Below are positions 1 through 11,900 of a stretch of 64,000 bases of DNA, piece after piece. The notes below the pieces were generated by a model. It ran no database searches and was not told the DNA's origin. It was given only the letters and a program-made list of their open reading frames with translations. Where the stretch lies: contig LUVW01000025.1 of the NCBI GenBank assembly GCA_001661515.1, positions 298,297 to 362,296 of the forward strand, in the 5' to 3' direction. Every line of letters starts with the position of its first letter. Position 1 is the stretch's first letter. The DNA comes from Capniomyces stellatus (Eukaryota > Kickxellomycota > Harpellomycetes > Harpellales > Legeriomycetaceae). Both the position numbers and the translations under genes were made by a program.

Positions 1-2
1 AC

Positions 3-383
3 GAGAAGCTGGAGAGGGTTGGGACCTGGGACGAGTACGTGAACGAGGTGAAGAGTGGAATGTTGAGCTGGACGCAGCTGCACACAAACGAAGCGTTTTG
101 GAAGGTGAATGCAAGCAGAATGAATGAAAATGGCAGTTTGGTGATACATTTGCTGTCCAGGTACATCCACACTTCAACTGATGCCCTGGTGATTGGCGTT
201 GCTTGTCATGACCTGGGGATGTATATAAAGTACTACCCAGACGGAAAGGCTGTTTTGACCCAGGCAGGAACTAAGCAGAGAGTGATGGAGTTGATGACCC
301 ACACCGACCCTAGAGTCAGGTACGAGGCCCTTACCACAGTCCAGTACTTTATGGTGAATGCCTGGAAGAACACGGCCGTCTGA
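3..383 (+). CDS. VMA13: V-ATPase subunit H, C-terminal part (5' end lies outside the window)
   Basis: The reading frame is open from the window edge and ends with TGA at 381-383, so only about 126 C-terminal residues are present. The visible part matches the C-terminal alpha-helical domain of V-ATPase subunit H: an SWTQLH...FWKVNASRMNEN segment, then CHDLGMYIKYYPDGK, and VRYEALTTVQYFMVNAW near the end. Subunit H belongs to the peripheral V1 sector of the vacuolar proton pump. It couples V1 to Vo and silences ATPase activity when the sectors separate. No intron is seen in this portion. The gene is convergent with the VPS37 gene that follows. Family assignment is strong; the start cannot be judged. 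Confidence 0.9.
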   Translation, partial: EKLERVGTWDEYVNEVKSGMLSWTQLHTNEAFWKVNASRMNENGSLVIHLLSRYIHTSTDALVIGVACHDLGMYIKYYPDGKAVLTQAGTKQRVMELMTHTDPRVRYEALTTVQYFMVNAWKNTAV

Positions 384-705
384 TTCATTCTGTTTTATAT
401 ATATTTCTGATATATCATAAATGCTTTTAATCACACCCTTTTTTTTTCTTATTATTACCTTTCTTTTCTTTCTTTTGGTATACAACCTATTAAACCCAAA
501 TTTAAATCTGGAGAAAGAAAAAAAAAGGGAGGGAGGGGGAAATTTCACATTTTGGAATAACTATAGTAGCAATATAGTGTAATAGTGATGTGATGTGGAG
601 AAGATAAATACATTTACAAAAGAGTTTATAAAATCTAAAACAGAATGGAGTTATGCAAAGCAAATATAGTGAAATGGAAACAAAGATAGTAAAGAGCAAG
701 AAGTG
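384..705. other. Convergent 3' intergenic spacer
   Basis: This is a T-rich spacer between the stop codons of two convergent genes. It has poly-T runs and no coding signal. It probably holds the 3' ends of both transcripts; no other structure was seen. Confidence 0.6.
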
Positions 706-1464
706 CTACACAAGTTTGTTGATCTTTACGAGGTCGTTTCTTGCTGACAGTTCGTGGTACTTTTGTCTGGTTTGAAGGTACTGTTTCAAGAAGGTATCAG
801 TATCAACAGGACCAAGGTTTGGTGTGTCAATTGGAATAGCTTTGGTTGTGGTTGTGGTTGTGGTGGTAGCGGTGGTGTTTAGTGAAAAGGGGTCGGTTAG
901 TGATGGGTCAGCAGGAGTTGGGGTAGGAGTGTTTGTATCACTGGAGATATTATTGGTATTATTGGTGTTGTTGGTTGTGGTTGTGGAGTCATTGTCCAAG
1001 AACAAGGTAATAATGGATTCACTTGAGAGTTCCAAGTTGTGAATTTTGAGTTTGAGTTTGTCGAGTTGGTTTCTGCGGGAGAGTTGGCGTTGGATGTTGA
1101 TTTTGTGTTGGCTGAGGGAGAAGAACTGTTTGGTGAGGGCAGAAAGTGTTTGTTCTTTGGATTGAACGATTAGGCGGAGGTGGTCGATAGCTGTTTTTTT
1201 GTCGAGGTTGACTTTAGCAAGGAGTTGGGATTGTTGGCGGAGTTCGTATTGGAAAGTTCTTGTCATTTGGACCTGCTCAAGCCCTGCAAAGTGTGACTCG
1301 AACAGGTCGGGAAACAGTAGCAAATCTTCTAGATCTTGTGTGCTTTTGTTTGCAAACGTTGGGTAGTAGTCGTTTAGAATCTCGAGTTTTTGGTTTATTA
1401 TCTCTGGGTCTGGCAGATTGTAATTGTTCATTGGCTCTGGCAATTTAGAACTAGACATTTTCAT
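706..1464 (-). CDS. VPS37: ESCRT-I subunit VPS37 (Mod(r) domain protein)
   Basis: A 252-residue single-exon protein. Residues about 20-150 form a helical Mod(r)-like region with the family pattern DLEDLLLFPDLFESHFAGL, then conserved NLDKK and heptad-like helices. The C-terminus FLKQYLQTRQKYHELSARND matches the family ending of an FL, a basic R-x-x-YH segment and a charged helix. VPS37 is a stalk subunit of ESCRT-I, which sorts ubiquitinated membrane proteins into multivesicular bodies. A Ser/Thr/Asn/Pro-rich insert of about 55 residues, encoded by repetitive ACC/AAC codons, separates the SSESIITLFL helix from the final helix. The start could be either of two nearby ATGs (MKM). Confidence 0.8.
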   Translation of the reverse strand: MKMSSSKLPEPMNNYNLPDPEIINQKLEILNDYYPTFANKSTQDLEDLLLFPDLFESHFAGLEQVQMTRTFQYELRQQSQLLAKVNLDKKTAIDHLRLIVQSKEQTLSALTKQFFSLSQHKINIQRQLSRRNQLDKLKLKIHNLELSSESIITLFLDNDSTTTTNNTNNTNNISSDTNTPTPTPADPSLTDPFSLNTTATTTTTTTTKAIPIDTPNLGPVDTDTFLKQYLQTRQKYHELSARNDLVKINKLV

Positions 1465-2048
1465 TTTTCTTTTCTTTTCTTTTCTTTTATATTATATTAT
1501 ATTATTTTTTAATGGGTTTGTTTGATTTACCCTTGTCAGGTAATGTAGAGATAAAGAATAATAAATAGTAATAATAAATAGAATAATAATTCCAGTGATA
1601 TACTTTTTTAAAAAAGAAAGAAATTGGTCACCCTTTTATTTTATATTCTTTATTTGTTGATTGTTAAACTTGGCTTTTTTTTTTTGGCACTGGAAATTCT
1701 AAACCATGTAAAGTTACTATAATTATTTAAAAATAACCAAAAACTCGACCAATTTAGGCAAACTGATAATACAAGTACAAATTACATTTCTAAATAAACA
1801 GACTCAGTACACGTTATAACAACCTTCCCGCCATATTAGGATCAATATACACATTATCTTTGAATGGTCTTTGCCTCACGCTCGGTTAATAAACATCTAA
1901 ATCTTCATAACATATGTACTAGTTGTATTAATTGATCATACTATTCCATGTCATGCAATGTTGTACATGGAGGGATAAAGCAAAGAAAGTGGTAGAATGA
2001 TAGTAAACAAGTAAAATGATTAGTAGTAAAATAAACAATATAACGATG

Positions 2049-2088
<40 letters not shown>

Positions 2089-2155
2089 GAATTGAATTAT
2101 AAGAATAAGAATAAAAATAAAAAAGAATCAGTTGCTTGGAACACAAAACTGCAAG
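1465..2155. other. Intergenic spacer with an AAT trinucleotide run
   Basis: This AT-rich region lies upstream of VPS37 and downstream of SNF5. It contains an AAT microsatellite at about 2047-2094 and poly-T runs. No exon-like sequence was recognised. It should hold the VPS37 promoter and the SNF5 3' UTR. Confidence 0.5.
2047..2094. repeat. AAT microsatellite
   Basis: About 15 uninterrupted AAT units, just beyond the SNF5 stop codon on the minus strand, so probably within its 3' UTR or terminator region. Confidence 0.9.
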
Positions 2156-5100
2156 TTAGAGCTCAGACTCAGAATCAGAATCCTGTTCAGAGTCAGTAAG
2201 AAACTCGTGGTTAACCAACGCAACATCAGCCAAGGAAGCATCACTATCATCGTTTTGGTTCTGGTGATTACTGCCCATATTATCTGGTTGCGAGCGGATA
2301 GAAAGTGGTGGCACCGCAACTTGGGTGTGGTGGGTTCTGGCAAACATTCCAGGATGGCCATCAGGACCTCGATTTCCAGACGTGTTTTGTGTAGCTGTGT
2401 TTGTCAATTCTGAATCTGAACAGTTGTCTGAATCACTGGAATTGGAGTCACTGGTATCGGAACGCGAGCTTGAACTGTAGTTGAGTCCCAAATCAACACT
2501 CATTGGCTCGTTAGCACTTGTTTTGGTAGGAAGCTCAAGTTCAGGCTCTTGCTCGGGCTCGGGCTCGGGCTCAGTTTCAAGATCAGAATGCATTGTTGCG
2601 TCAACTGGTGGGGACAGGATTGCTGAAACTGGTAAGGAAACTGGAGCAGAGATGGGAGAAGAAACTGGAGAAGAAACTGGAGAAGAAGCTGGAGAAGAAG
2701 CTGGAGAAGAAGCTGGAGAAGAAGTTGAGGAGGAACTGGCAAATAGTAACCTGGTTTTCGTGCCACCACCAATACTGGCTGGCTCAGCGGGATCGGGTTT
2801 GGCAATGGGATCGGGTTTAGAGACAATGACAACATCGACTTTGGTAGCTGTTGGTGGGTTGGGAGCTGGTTGATGATTTGCAGGCAAAGTGGGAGTGGGA
2901 GTGGGAGTGGATGTGGATGGGATTGGTTTGGGAGTTCCAGGAGTAGGATTGGTGGAGTTAGAGTTAGAGTTATAGTTGTTGTTAGAGGCAATGTTTGGGT
3001 TGTGGATGTGTAATTTGATTTGGATTGGGTTAATTTTGACTGGAGGTTTATCAACAACAATTGGGTGGTTGTGATTGGCTCCACTAGTTCCGTTAGTTCC
3101 GTTAGTTCCGTTAGTTCCGTTGGATCCCCTGGTACTACTGACACCGCTGGCTAAAGAGTCTGGAGGCGGTTGATGAGGTTGATGAGGTTCAATTGGGTTA
3201 TTGATCAAAGACGAGAGGTATCGATATCCACACCCATCACACAAGCTGTGGTACCCGTCATGGCCCATACGGATGAGTTTAGTTTCATTAGCATTCATTC
3301 CGCAGTCAATGCAGCTCCACTTACTAACGAGCTCCTCATAAGCCCTGCCAACAACGCGCGAGACCGGAGCACCAGCATCAACAATGCGCAGGTATATCCG
3401 GGTGACCATTGGAAAGCGGTCAATGTTGGGAATAGCAATCTTGTTGTGACGGATATACTCGATTTCCAACTCGCGCAACGTCCGTTCAAGATTTGAAGGT
3501 CGGCCTCTTGACCGCGGGTTCTTGACTGACGGCGTCATCCTAAGCAGCTCGTAGTCCTCCTTTGACAACTGCGACACGTCAGCCGTGTTGAACAGCGTTG
3601 CGCCGTGCTCATTGGCCACGCTTCCGTGTGCCTGGTGGTGGTGTGCAGTATGGCCGCCGGTCTTTTCGGCAGGACCCGGCGCGGCGTGCTTTTCAGCAGC
3701 GTTTGAGCGGTGGGTCGTGAGGTACGTTGAGGCCTTGGACTCGCCAAGCCCGCCACTGAACGCGGTATACTGCTCGGTGATTCCGTCAACACCCGGCAAC
3801 GCACCAGGACCTACACCAGGGCCACCCAAGTCGGCGCCAATCAGACCGGCTGTGCCAGCAGCACCGTAAAAGTACTTGTGCTTGTGTTTATGGTCGCTAA
3901 CAATACTGTAGACTAGGGCAGACATGGGTACGGCAGTGCGGTGGGTGCGCTGGGGCTCACGGTCGGGGCGGCTGACTGACCGGCGGGCAATAGCCTGGCG
4001 TCTCTTCCGTCTGGCATCGCGGTCGCTTTCCCTGGTTAGCCGGTCAACATCAGCCTCGTTGAGGTACTCGAGAAGCGGGCCGTTGTAGCCAATACGTCTG
4101 ACCAGGCTGGGTGAAATGGGCAGTAGCAGGGAGTTGACGAGGTCAGAGTCGTCAAGCACCGGTGGGTACACGTCGGGCATGTATCCAGCCATGACTATAG
4201 ACTTTGAGTAGGCAAACACTTGCTCCCTAATAGAGTGGGCAATCGCCGTGACAAACTCGCCGTTCAGTCCCTGGTCCGAACACAGCGTCAAAGCAAACCG
4301 CTCTGGACTGTTTTCTATAGGCTCAGTTGGGTCAACAACCCACTCAAACTCGTCACGCAGCGAAAGCCCGTCAATCGCCACGTCCACCCTCACCAGCGTT
4401 CGGAGGTCTGTGCTGTACTGTCTTGGAATAGAGCAAACTGCATCCAGCGACATCTTGTGCTCTGCGTACTCGGCTATTTGCTCCTCTATCGTCTTTGCCA
4501 ACGGCCCCCCAAAACTATCCACGCTCAGCCCCATGTCCGCACACATCTGCCCCGCAAAGTCTGCAGGCGTCACCAATCTCTCGTGCAGATTCCACGTAAA
4601 TGCATCTCTCAGCTTAACCCCATTCACTTCCAGGTCTACCCTAATCGGTACCAGGTGCTCCTTCTCCAAACTCTGCCTCTTCACCTCGCGCTTTCGGAAC
4701 CACAGCTTTGGCCTGCCCTCCCGCCTGCCCATCTGCACTGCCGTCTGCCTCGGCTTCCTCGACTCCTCCATCCTGATCTTTTCCAGTGCCGCCTTCTTCA
4801 TGTACATTTCGTTTGCCCACAACTGAGCTCTCATCTGCTGCCCCTTCATCTGCTTGTCCAAAACCCCCTTGTACTCTTGCTCTCTCGCCCGGTACTTTGC
4901 CACTGCATTCACTCTGTTTATATTGACTCTGTTGATTCTTGAATACTCTCTTGATTCTAAACACTCTACCTCTTCAATCACCACTCCTGTAGCTTGCTTC
5001 TTTCTAGCTGGTTCTCCTTCTTTACTTTCTTTATTTTCTTGTTCTTCTTGTTCTTCTTGTTCTTCTTGTTCTTTATTACTTTTGTTTACGCTCAATTCAA

Positions 5101-6544
5101 TTCCTCTCTTGACTCGTGCACTATTCGTATCATTATTTTCTTTTTCCTCTTCTTTTTTCTCTTCTTTTTTCTCTTCTTTTTTCTCTTCTTTTTCCTTTTC
5201 ATCATTTTCAATAGTATTACTGTCAGGATTGTTTGGCTTGAGTTGCTTTAGAAATCCCACTACTTGCACTCTACCTACATGTGTCTGCATCATCTCTTGG
5301 ATTTTGTTTTTGAATTTGTCTGGTAAACCTTCCACTATCTTTTTGGTCTCTTCCTCTTGCATCCCTGCAAGCCTACTCAATTCTTTATATTCTTCATCCA
5401 TTTTGCCTTTCAAGTCTACTTGGCCCTCTTGTACCATTGCTGATTCTTGTACCATTGCTGATTCTTGTACCATTGCTGATTCTTGTACTATTACTGATTC
5501 TTGTACCATTACTGGTTTTTGTACCATTACTGACTCCTGTACTATTACTGGCTCTTGTGCTATTGGTGGCAAAATATCTGATGGGATTGGCTGTTCAGGT
5601 GTTGCATTTGTCAAGCAAAGTGATGGCGTTGGTGTTGATGTTGGTGTTTTTGATTTAGATTTAGATTTTGGTTTTGACTTTGGTTTTGATTTTGATTTGG
5701 ATATTGGTTTAGTATTGTTATTGGTATTATTGTTATTGGTGTTGGTATTGATTGATGGACTTTGTTCTGTACTAGTACTCAACTTTTCTGCATTCAAAGG
5801 TTGTACATTTACTGATTCCAAATCCACAGAACTTTGTTTGGATACCAACTGACCACCTTCAACTCCTTGTTGAGTCACTCCAGAACCAACTCCAGATCCC
5901 GGCCCCATTCCCGGTCCCATTCCCAACCCTAACCCTAACCCTAGCCCTAATCCTAACCCTAACCCTAATGATGTAGAGTTGCTACTAGTAGTGTTATTAT
6001 TGTTATTGGCGTCGGTTGTAAAGTTTGTTGTTGATGTTGTTGTTGTTGGTATTGGTATTGGTATTGGTATTGTGTTTTCTGGTGCTTGTTCTTCATCTGG
6101 TTTGGTCAGGAACTTTCTAAGAAACATCTGCCGTTGGCTCAACTGTTGATATATACTCAGCACCTTTTGCTTATCCTCAACTCCCTGTGACTTTGCCATT
6201 TGTTCAGTCATAACCATCAATCTATCACTTGACGCGTTCATTATTGCTGATACCAATCCTGGCTGCTGCTGAACCATTTGCTGAACTATTGCTCTCTGCT
6301 GCACTAATTGCTGTTGTTGCTGAATTTGTTGTTGTTGAATTTGTTGTTGCTGAATTGGTGAATTGATTTGTTGGTTCTGTAATATATTGTTTTGGTTTTG
6401 GTTTTGGTTTTGGTTTTGTACTTGTATTTGGTTTTGGTTTTGGTTTTGGTTGGGTGACAAATTAATTCCAAATTGTTGGATTTTATTCTGTTGTTGTTGC
6501 TGTTGAACTTGTTGCTGCTGTTGCTGGATCTGTTGTTGTTGAAC

Positions 6545-6575
<31 letters not shown>

Positions 6576-8387
6576 AACTGCTGCTGCTGTTGCTGTTGCT
6601 GTTGTTGCTGCTGTTGAAGTTGAAGCTGTTGTTGTTGTTTTAACTGCATTTGTATCTGTAATTGCTGCTGCTGCTGTTGTTGTTGTTGCTGTTGCTGTTG
6701 CTGTTGAAATTGTAATAATGGATTATATTGTCCCATTTGCCCAATTTGTTGTTGCTTTTGTCGTTGTAGTTGTAGTTGTTGAAGTTGAAACATTTGCGGG
6801 TCAATTATCTGCCCTTGCTGGTTTCTTAATTGTTGCTGCAGTCCATTGTTAAAATTCTGCATAAAATTCACATTATGGCCTGTATTTTGTACCATTTGTG
6901 GCTGTAAAGGGATTGCTCCTATATTTGGGTTCATATTCATATTCATATGCATCATATTCATATTTGGGTTTGGGTTTGGGTTTGGGTTTGGGTTTGGGTT
7001 TGGGTTTGGGTTTGGGTTTGGTGTTTGTGACCCTTGACTCCCACCACTCTCCATTTGCTGCTGCTTTGCTAAAAATTCTTGATATCTCAAATCTCCAAAT
7101 CCTACTTGCTGGTTTTGCATCACTTGTGCCTGTGCCTGAGCTTGTGCTTGTGCCTGTGCTTGTGCCTGTGCTTGTGCTTGAGCTTGTGCCTGTGCTTGAG
7201 CTTGAGCTTGAGCTTGTGCTTGTGCTTGTGCTTGTGCTTGTGCTTGTGCTTGTGCTTGTGCTTGTGCTTGTGCTTGGAACTGCTGGAGCTGCAGTTGTTG
7301 TAACTGTTGCATATCCAAATTCTGCTTATTCAACCCTTGCCCCAAATCTTGATCCTTAACTACCATTCCATTACTAGTAAACGGACTCTGACTTCTGCTC
7401 TGGTTCTGACTTTGACTATGGCTTTGAGTATGAATCTGAAACTGATTTATTCCCAGGCTCTGATTCTGATTCTGGTTTTGATTCTGATTCTGGGTTTGAT
7501 TCTGATTCTGGGTTTGATTCTGATTCTGGGTTTGGTTTTGGTTTTGGTTTTGGTTTTGGTTTTGGTTCTGAATTTGCAAACTTTGCTGAATTTGTTTTGG
7601 TGTTTGTGCTTGCGAGTGAATTGCCGAGTGTGTTTGCGATTTTGATTTTGTTTGTGCCTGCGTCAATGCCAACATATCCTGTCCAACCATCGACAACGTC
7701 GCTGATCCCAAATGTCTCGTGTTTTCTAAGCTTTGTGTTGATAGCACTTGTGTTATTGGCTTTGATTCTGGCCCTATTCAACATTACCAACCATCACTAT
7801 TAATTATTACTATCCATTACTACTACCCATTACTACTATCCATTATTACTATCCATTATTACTACCCATTACTACTATCCATTATTACTATCCATTATTA
7901 CTATCCATTATTACTATCCATTATTACTATCCATTATTACTACTATTATCATTACAATTCCAAACCTACCTTTACTTCCTGCCCTTGACCCTCTAGTAGA
8001 CCTACTTCCTCTCGACCCTTTACCCCCTCGACTACCCTTTCCTCCTCGACTTCCTTTTCCTCCACGTTTACTTTCCTTATTGCCTTTTCCTCCTTCTTCC
8101 AAGTTGAAATCTTCTGACGAGCTTTTCACAAACCCAAACGCCTCTTCGCCTCCTGATTTACCCACCAACCCTGCATTATCAACTCTACTTTTATCAATCG
8201 CATATGAATTTAACCTGTTTATGTCTTCCATCGACACCCCTCCTATATTTTCTCCACTGACGTCGCCAACATCTATCCCTGTCACCATACTTGCGCTTCT
8301 GTTTCCAAGCTCGTTTGGATCTATATTCATATTTATCGCCACATTTGGGTTTATACCCATACCCATGTTCATACCCATACCCATATT

Positions 8388-8446
<59 letters not shown>

Positions 8447-8900
8447 TCATACCCATATCCATATTTATGTCTGAATTCATGTTCATATCCATGTTTTCTT
8501 TCCCCAAAACTTTTCCCATCTCCCCTTGATGCCCATACCCCTGAACACTAAAGCCCAAATTTTGACCACCACTCTCAATACCCATACCCATACCCAAATT
8601 CCCCAATAATCCCTGTTGTTGCTGCTGAACTTGCTGCTGAACTTGTTTCTGCTGCTGAAAGTTTTGTAAATCTACCTGCGAATTCCCTCCCACTTCCTTG
8701 TTACCCTCATCCTTGTACTCTAGAAACATTGAAAAGTCGAAATCTGCTTCTCCCAATCCGTTTCCCATACCTTCTTCTTCCTCATTTTGAAATCCCTGCC
8801 CAGACAGAAAATCCATTTGACTCACATCACCTATATTTCCCAAATACCCCAAATTTGCATTCGACCCATTCCCGCTATTGTTGTTACTACTTGGATCCAT
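2156..8900 (-). CDS. SNF5: SNF5/SMARCB1-type SWI/SNF subunit, giant low-complexity form
   Basis: I join two exons, 8900-7970 and 7773-2156 (donor GTAGGT, acceptor TAG, 196-nt intron). Phases match at a GGG codon, giving about 2182 residues. SNF5 is a core subunit of SWI/SNF-type chromatin remodelers and acts in the nucleus. The paired SNF5 repeats lie at about residues 1350-1505 (VPIRVDLEVNGVKLRDAFTW, then LVRVDVAIDGLSLRDEFEW). A GATA-like finger, CIDCGMNANETK...LCDGCG, lies near residue 1800, as in other fungal SNF5 proteins. The N-terminal 900 residues are almost all low complexity: GM, Q, QA, NP, QN and GL runs, then KS and KE tracts. The C-terminus is Ser/Asp/Glu-rich. The exon 1 join rests on phase and splice signals. 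If it is wrong, exon 1 is a separate Gly/Met-rich ORF and exon 2 lacks a start ATG. Confidence 0.88.
5925..5969. repeat. Telomere-like CCCTAA/TTAGGG tract inside SNF5 coding sequence
   Basis: The plus strand reads CCCTAACCCTAACCCTAG and similar for seven units with two single-base variants. On the coding (minus) strand this is TTAGGG in frame and encodes a Leu-Gly run. Confidence 0.85.
6960..7021. repeat. TTTGGG hexamer tract in SNF5, encodes Asn-Pro repeats
   Basis: About ten copies of GGGTTT on the plus strand. On the coding strand these are CCAAAC units giving alternating Pro and Asn. Confidence 0.85.
7125..7275. repeat. Hexamer tract encoding Gln-Ala repeats in SNF5
   Basis: Units of GCTTGT and GCCTGT on the plus strand encode about 24 alternating Gln-Ala pairs. 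Third-position variation (GCT/GCC, TGT/TGA) shows the array is not freshly expanded. Confidence 0.8.
7800..7950. repeat. 13-bp minisatellite inside the SNF5 intron
   Basis: The plus-strand unit is CCATTATTACTAT and close variants, repeated about ten times. The unit length is not a multiple of three and the array lies inside the inferred intron, which supports non-coding status. It fills most of the 196-nt intron. Confidence 0.8.
8380..8450. repeat. CCCATA hexamer tract encoding Gly-Met repeats (SNF5 exon 1)
   Basis: About eleven CCCATA units on the plus strand. The coding strand reads ATGGGT, giving Met-Gly repeats. Confidence 0.85.
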
Positions 8901-11900
8901 CTTTTAATCCTCTATTCGATTATATTTGCTCTTCTCTTTATTATATGTATATATATATATATATATCTGGCTGATATTGTTCTTTCAGATATATATTTAG
9001 TCCCTTTCTCCCTCCCTCTCCAATTCTATACTCCTCTCAAAACAAATTTAAATCGCCGCTTTCAATTTTACTGTTGTTCAATCTCCAAATGCTTAAATCT
9101 CTGCCTTACCCTACCTTATCCCAACTATCAAAGCTTGTATAAGGCTATGGTCTCTTTACTTTCAGTGCTGGTTTATATTTTTTTTAATTCTTTTGTCTTT
9201 GCTGGTACTAGGCCATTTCCTTCAGTATGCCGTTATCGTTTCTTTTTACTTTTATTTTTATTTTTACTCGCTCTGCTGCCTTTCGCTTTTGATTTCAAGT
9301 TTTCAATTGAAATAATGCCAACAATCCTGCACACCTTGCAATTTTAATCGTTTAAAGTTTGTTCCTTAAAATCTGTATTTGTTCTTACCGTCACTTTTGC
9401 TCCCCTTTTTTATTCCAACACTTTTATTTCTTCAATTAGTCTTTTCACTTTTTCTTTCTAATTTTATATCTTGAATTTCTTTTAATCTACTATCTTTATT
9501 GTATTTTATAACCTCTATTTCTATTGTTTACTTGACAGCTATTTACTCGCCTTTTTTAAAAAACTTAACGTGAAAAAGCACTATCACCAACACAAGAAAT
9601 ATATCGTATATATTATTACCCGTTTTAATCTTAACTAGCGTGTCTATTACTATTCCGCTCAATTTTACTAGCCCTAGTATTAATTTTTTTTTTTTTTTTC
9701 AGTATTCAATTTTGGTTTGTTTTTCCTTTTACCTTTTTAACCACTTCATTATTTATCTTTTAGTTTCCAACTTTATTGCTATTTGCTATTGAAGCATTCA
9801 ATCAATTTTGATTTATCTAAATCTGGTTTTTTTTTTAAAACAAATTATATTACTATTTCTCAATATCTTTCTATTTTCTATTTTTCATTTAATATCTTTT
9901 TTTTCGCGTTTTGTTAATCCCGTTTACTTTATCGCCAAATCTCAACTAATTTTACTATTACAACATTTAAAATGTTATTGATCCATTTTTTGCTTCTTTT
10001 CTTGGTGGTTTGCGTGTTATAATAATAATATCATTTATTTCCTTTATTACCCAAACTAAACCATCTTAACCTGCCAACACTTTTCAACATTCGCATTTTA
10101 GAAAGAAAGAAAGAGAAAAATACACAGTTTCAGCGTTTTGCTTTTATTTCCAAAAGTAAAACGCTGCCGCTTTTAGTATTCATCAACCATAGCCCTTATA
10201 TCTTTGTTTTGATGTATAAAACAACACTTCAAGACCACATTGCTTGACATTATTTCCCTGTTCTAATCTTGACCAAACCAATAAAGCTAAATTTCCCGAG
10301 TTGGTTGCTTTAAACAATCAAACTTACGTCGATTGGAGCAATACGCTAAAGCCTTGATATATTTCCTACAATAACTTTTGTAACCGTCGAGCTTGAATTA
10401 TCTGGCTTTATTGAATATCGAGTTGTTGTCTATTTATTTTTTTGTTTTTTTGGGACCTATTCGGGGGGTGTGGGAATGAGAGCAATCTAGAAACGCTTGC
10501 CGCTGACTAGTTTGGTCTCACCATCTAATCAACAACATTTCCCACTGCAATTCTGCTTAAATGTTGGCAATATAGTTGAAGCTAGTAATAATGTCCGCAA
10601 ATTTGAGATACACACTTTGACAAAATCGGCGGCGTCCCAAGTTTTTTTTTTTTTAGTTCATCAAGAACTCAAATCTACGACCTACTAGTATTTATACGTT
10701 CATCTGTTGTCATATATCGAAGATGTTGACACTTCCTTTTTTCACTTGCTTTGTTGGACAAAACTAAACCCGCTTTGCTAAACACCATTACCACATCTTC
10801 ATTAAAATTAAAATAAGTACCATTACCACATCACCATTTTTAACATTGTAATTTCTCTTTAATTGTGCAGGTATTAGTTACCATCTTAGCGCTTATTTAG
10901 TGACCTGGAAAGTAACACTATACACCCTTTAGTAACAATTTATCCGACACATCCTTCGCTTTGACCAGTAGTAGTGATTTATATAAATAAATTGAATTAA
11001 AACGTTACTAGCACACATCGGCCATTGCTAAATTCCGCTTCTAACACCACCCCCCCCCCTTTTTTTTCTCATGCCTTAAATATCGCTTGCTTATTGGATG
11101 GTTATTATTTCTCTTACACTAACAAAAACAAAGCTGTTGATTTTTTTTTCAAGAGAAAAATAGTTAGCAAAACATCTTTCAAAATAGTTAGCAAAACATC
11201 CCTCAAAATAATCAAAACTGTTAACCTGAATTTCAATTTTAAAAAAAACTGTTAACCTGGGGAATGTACTTTGCTTTAACTGACCATACATTCAATTTTG
11301 GTGAATAAGCTTGATTCTTTTCTTGCTTTTTTTTAAAATTTGCTAAAGCAGTCGTTGACGTTTTGCTTTTCAATAAACATTAGTCAGCCAGACTTTACTT
11401 TGGTATAACAAAAATGGTTGGAAACATTTAAATTTTTTGAGAATCATCCCAAATTGATGATCAGAAGATCAAAAAAGAAAGCAGTTATTGTTGATTGGCG
11501 GCAAGTAAACACCATAACTGACTGCTTTTCGTGCTGACTTTAGCTTTTTACATCAAGGGTTGGCAAATGTTTGGTTTTAACTCGGCAGTCTCCAAGTCAT
11601 TGGAGTTTGAGTTTAACTCCTTGAGCGCTTTATTGGTTTCTCAAGGCCTTTACTTTGTTGTTGTTGTGAGGATTACTCAATTTGATAATACGTGAGCCCA
11701 TTGCTTGAAATGTAGCTATCTTTTTGGAAACGAGAACAAATAAAACAAAATATGTCTTTTTACAAGAATATCCCTGGTCAGTTGCAAACCGAGATGCAAT
11801 CTAAAATATACAGGTAAATACTGCTATTGCATAGATAAATGAACGCAGATTTATTAAATTCGACGTTTCTTCAAAGACACAAAGGCAGCACAGAGTTAAT

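Noticed and set aside
4854..5852. 332-codon frame on the plus strand, Ser/Phe/Leu-rich
   Set aside because: It is antisense to the SNF5 KE- and KS-rich coding region. Reverse-complement repeats stay open but give no protein-like domain.
5925..5969. Chromosome end suggested by TTAGGG repeats
   Set aside because: Only seven units, inside a long coding frame with genes on both sides, so it is interstitial.
7800..7950. CRISPR-like array
   Set aside because: The 13-bp units are directly tandem without spacers, in a eukaryotic intron. The same holds for the other arrays.
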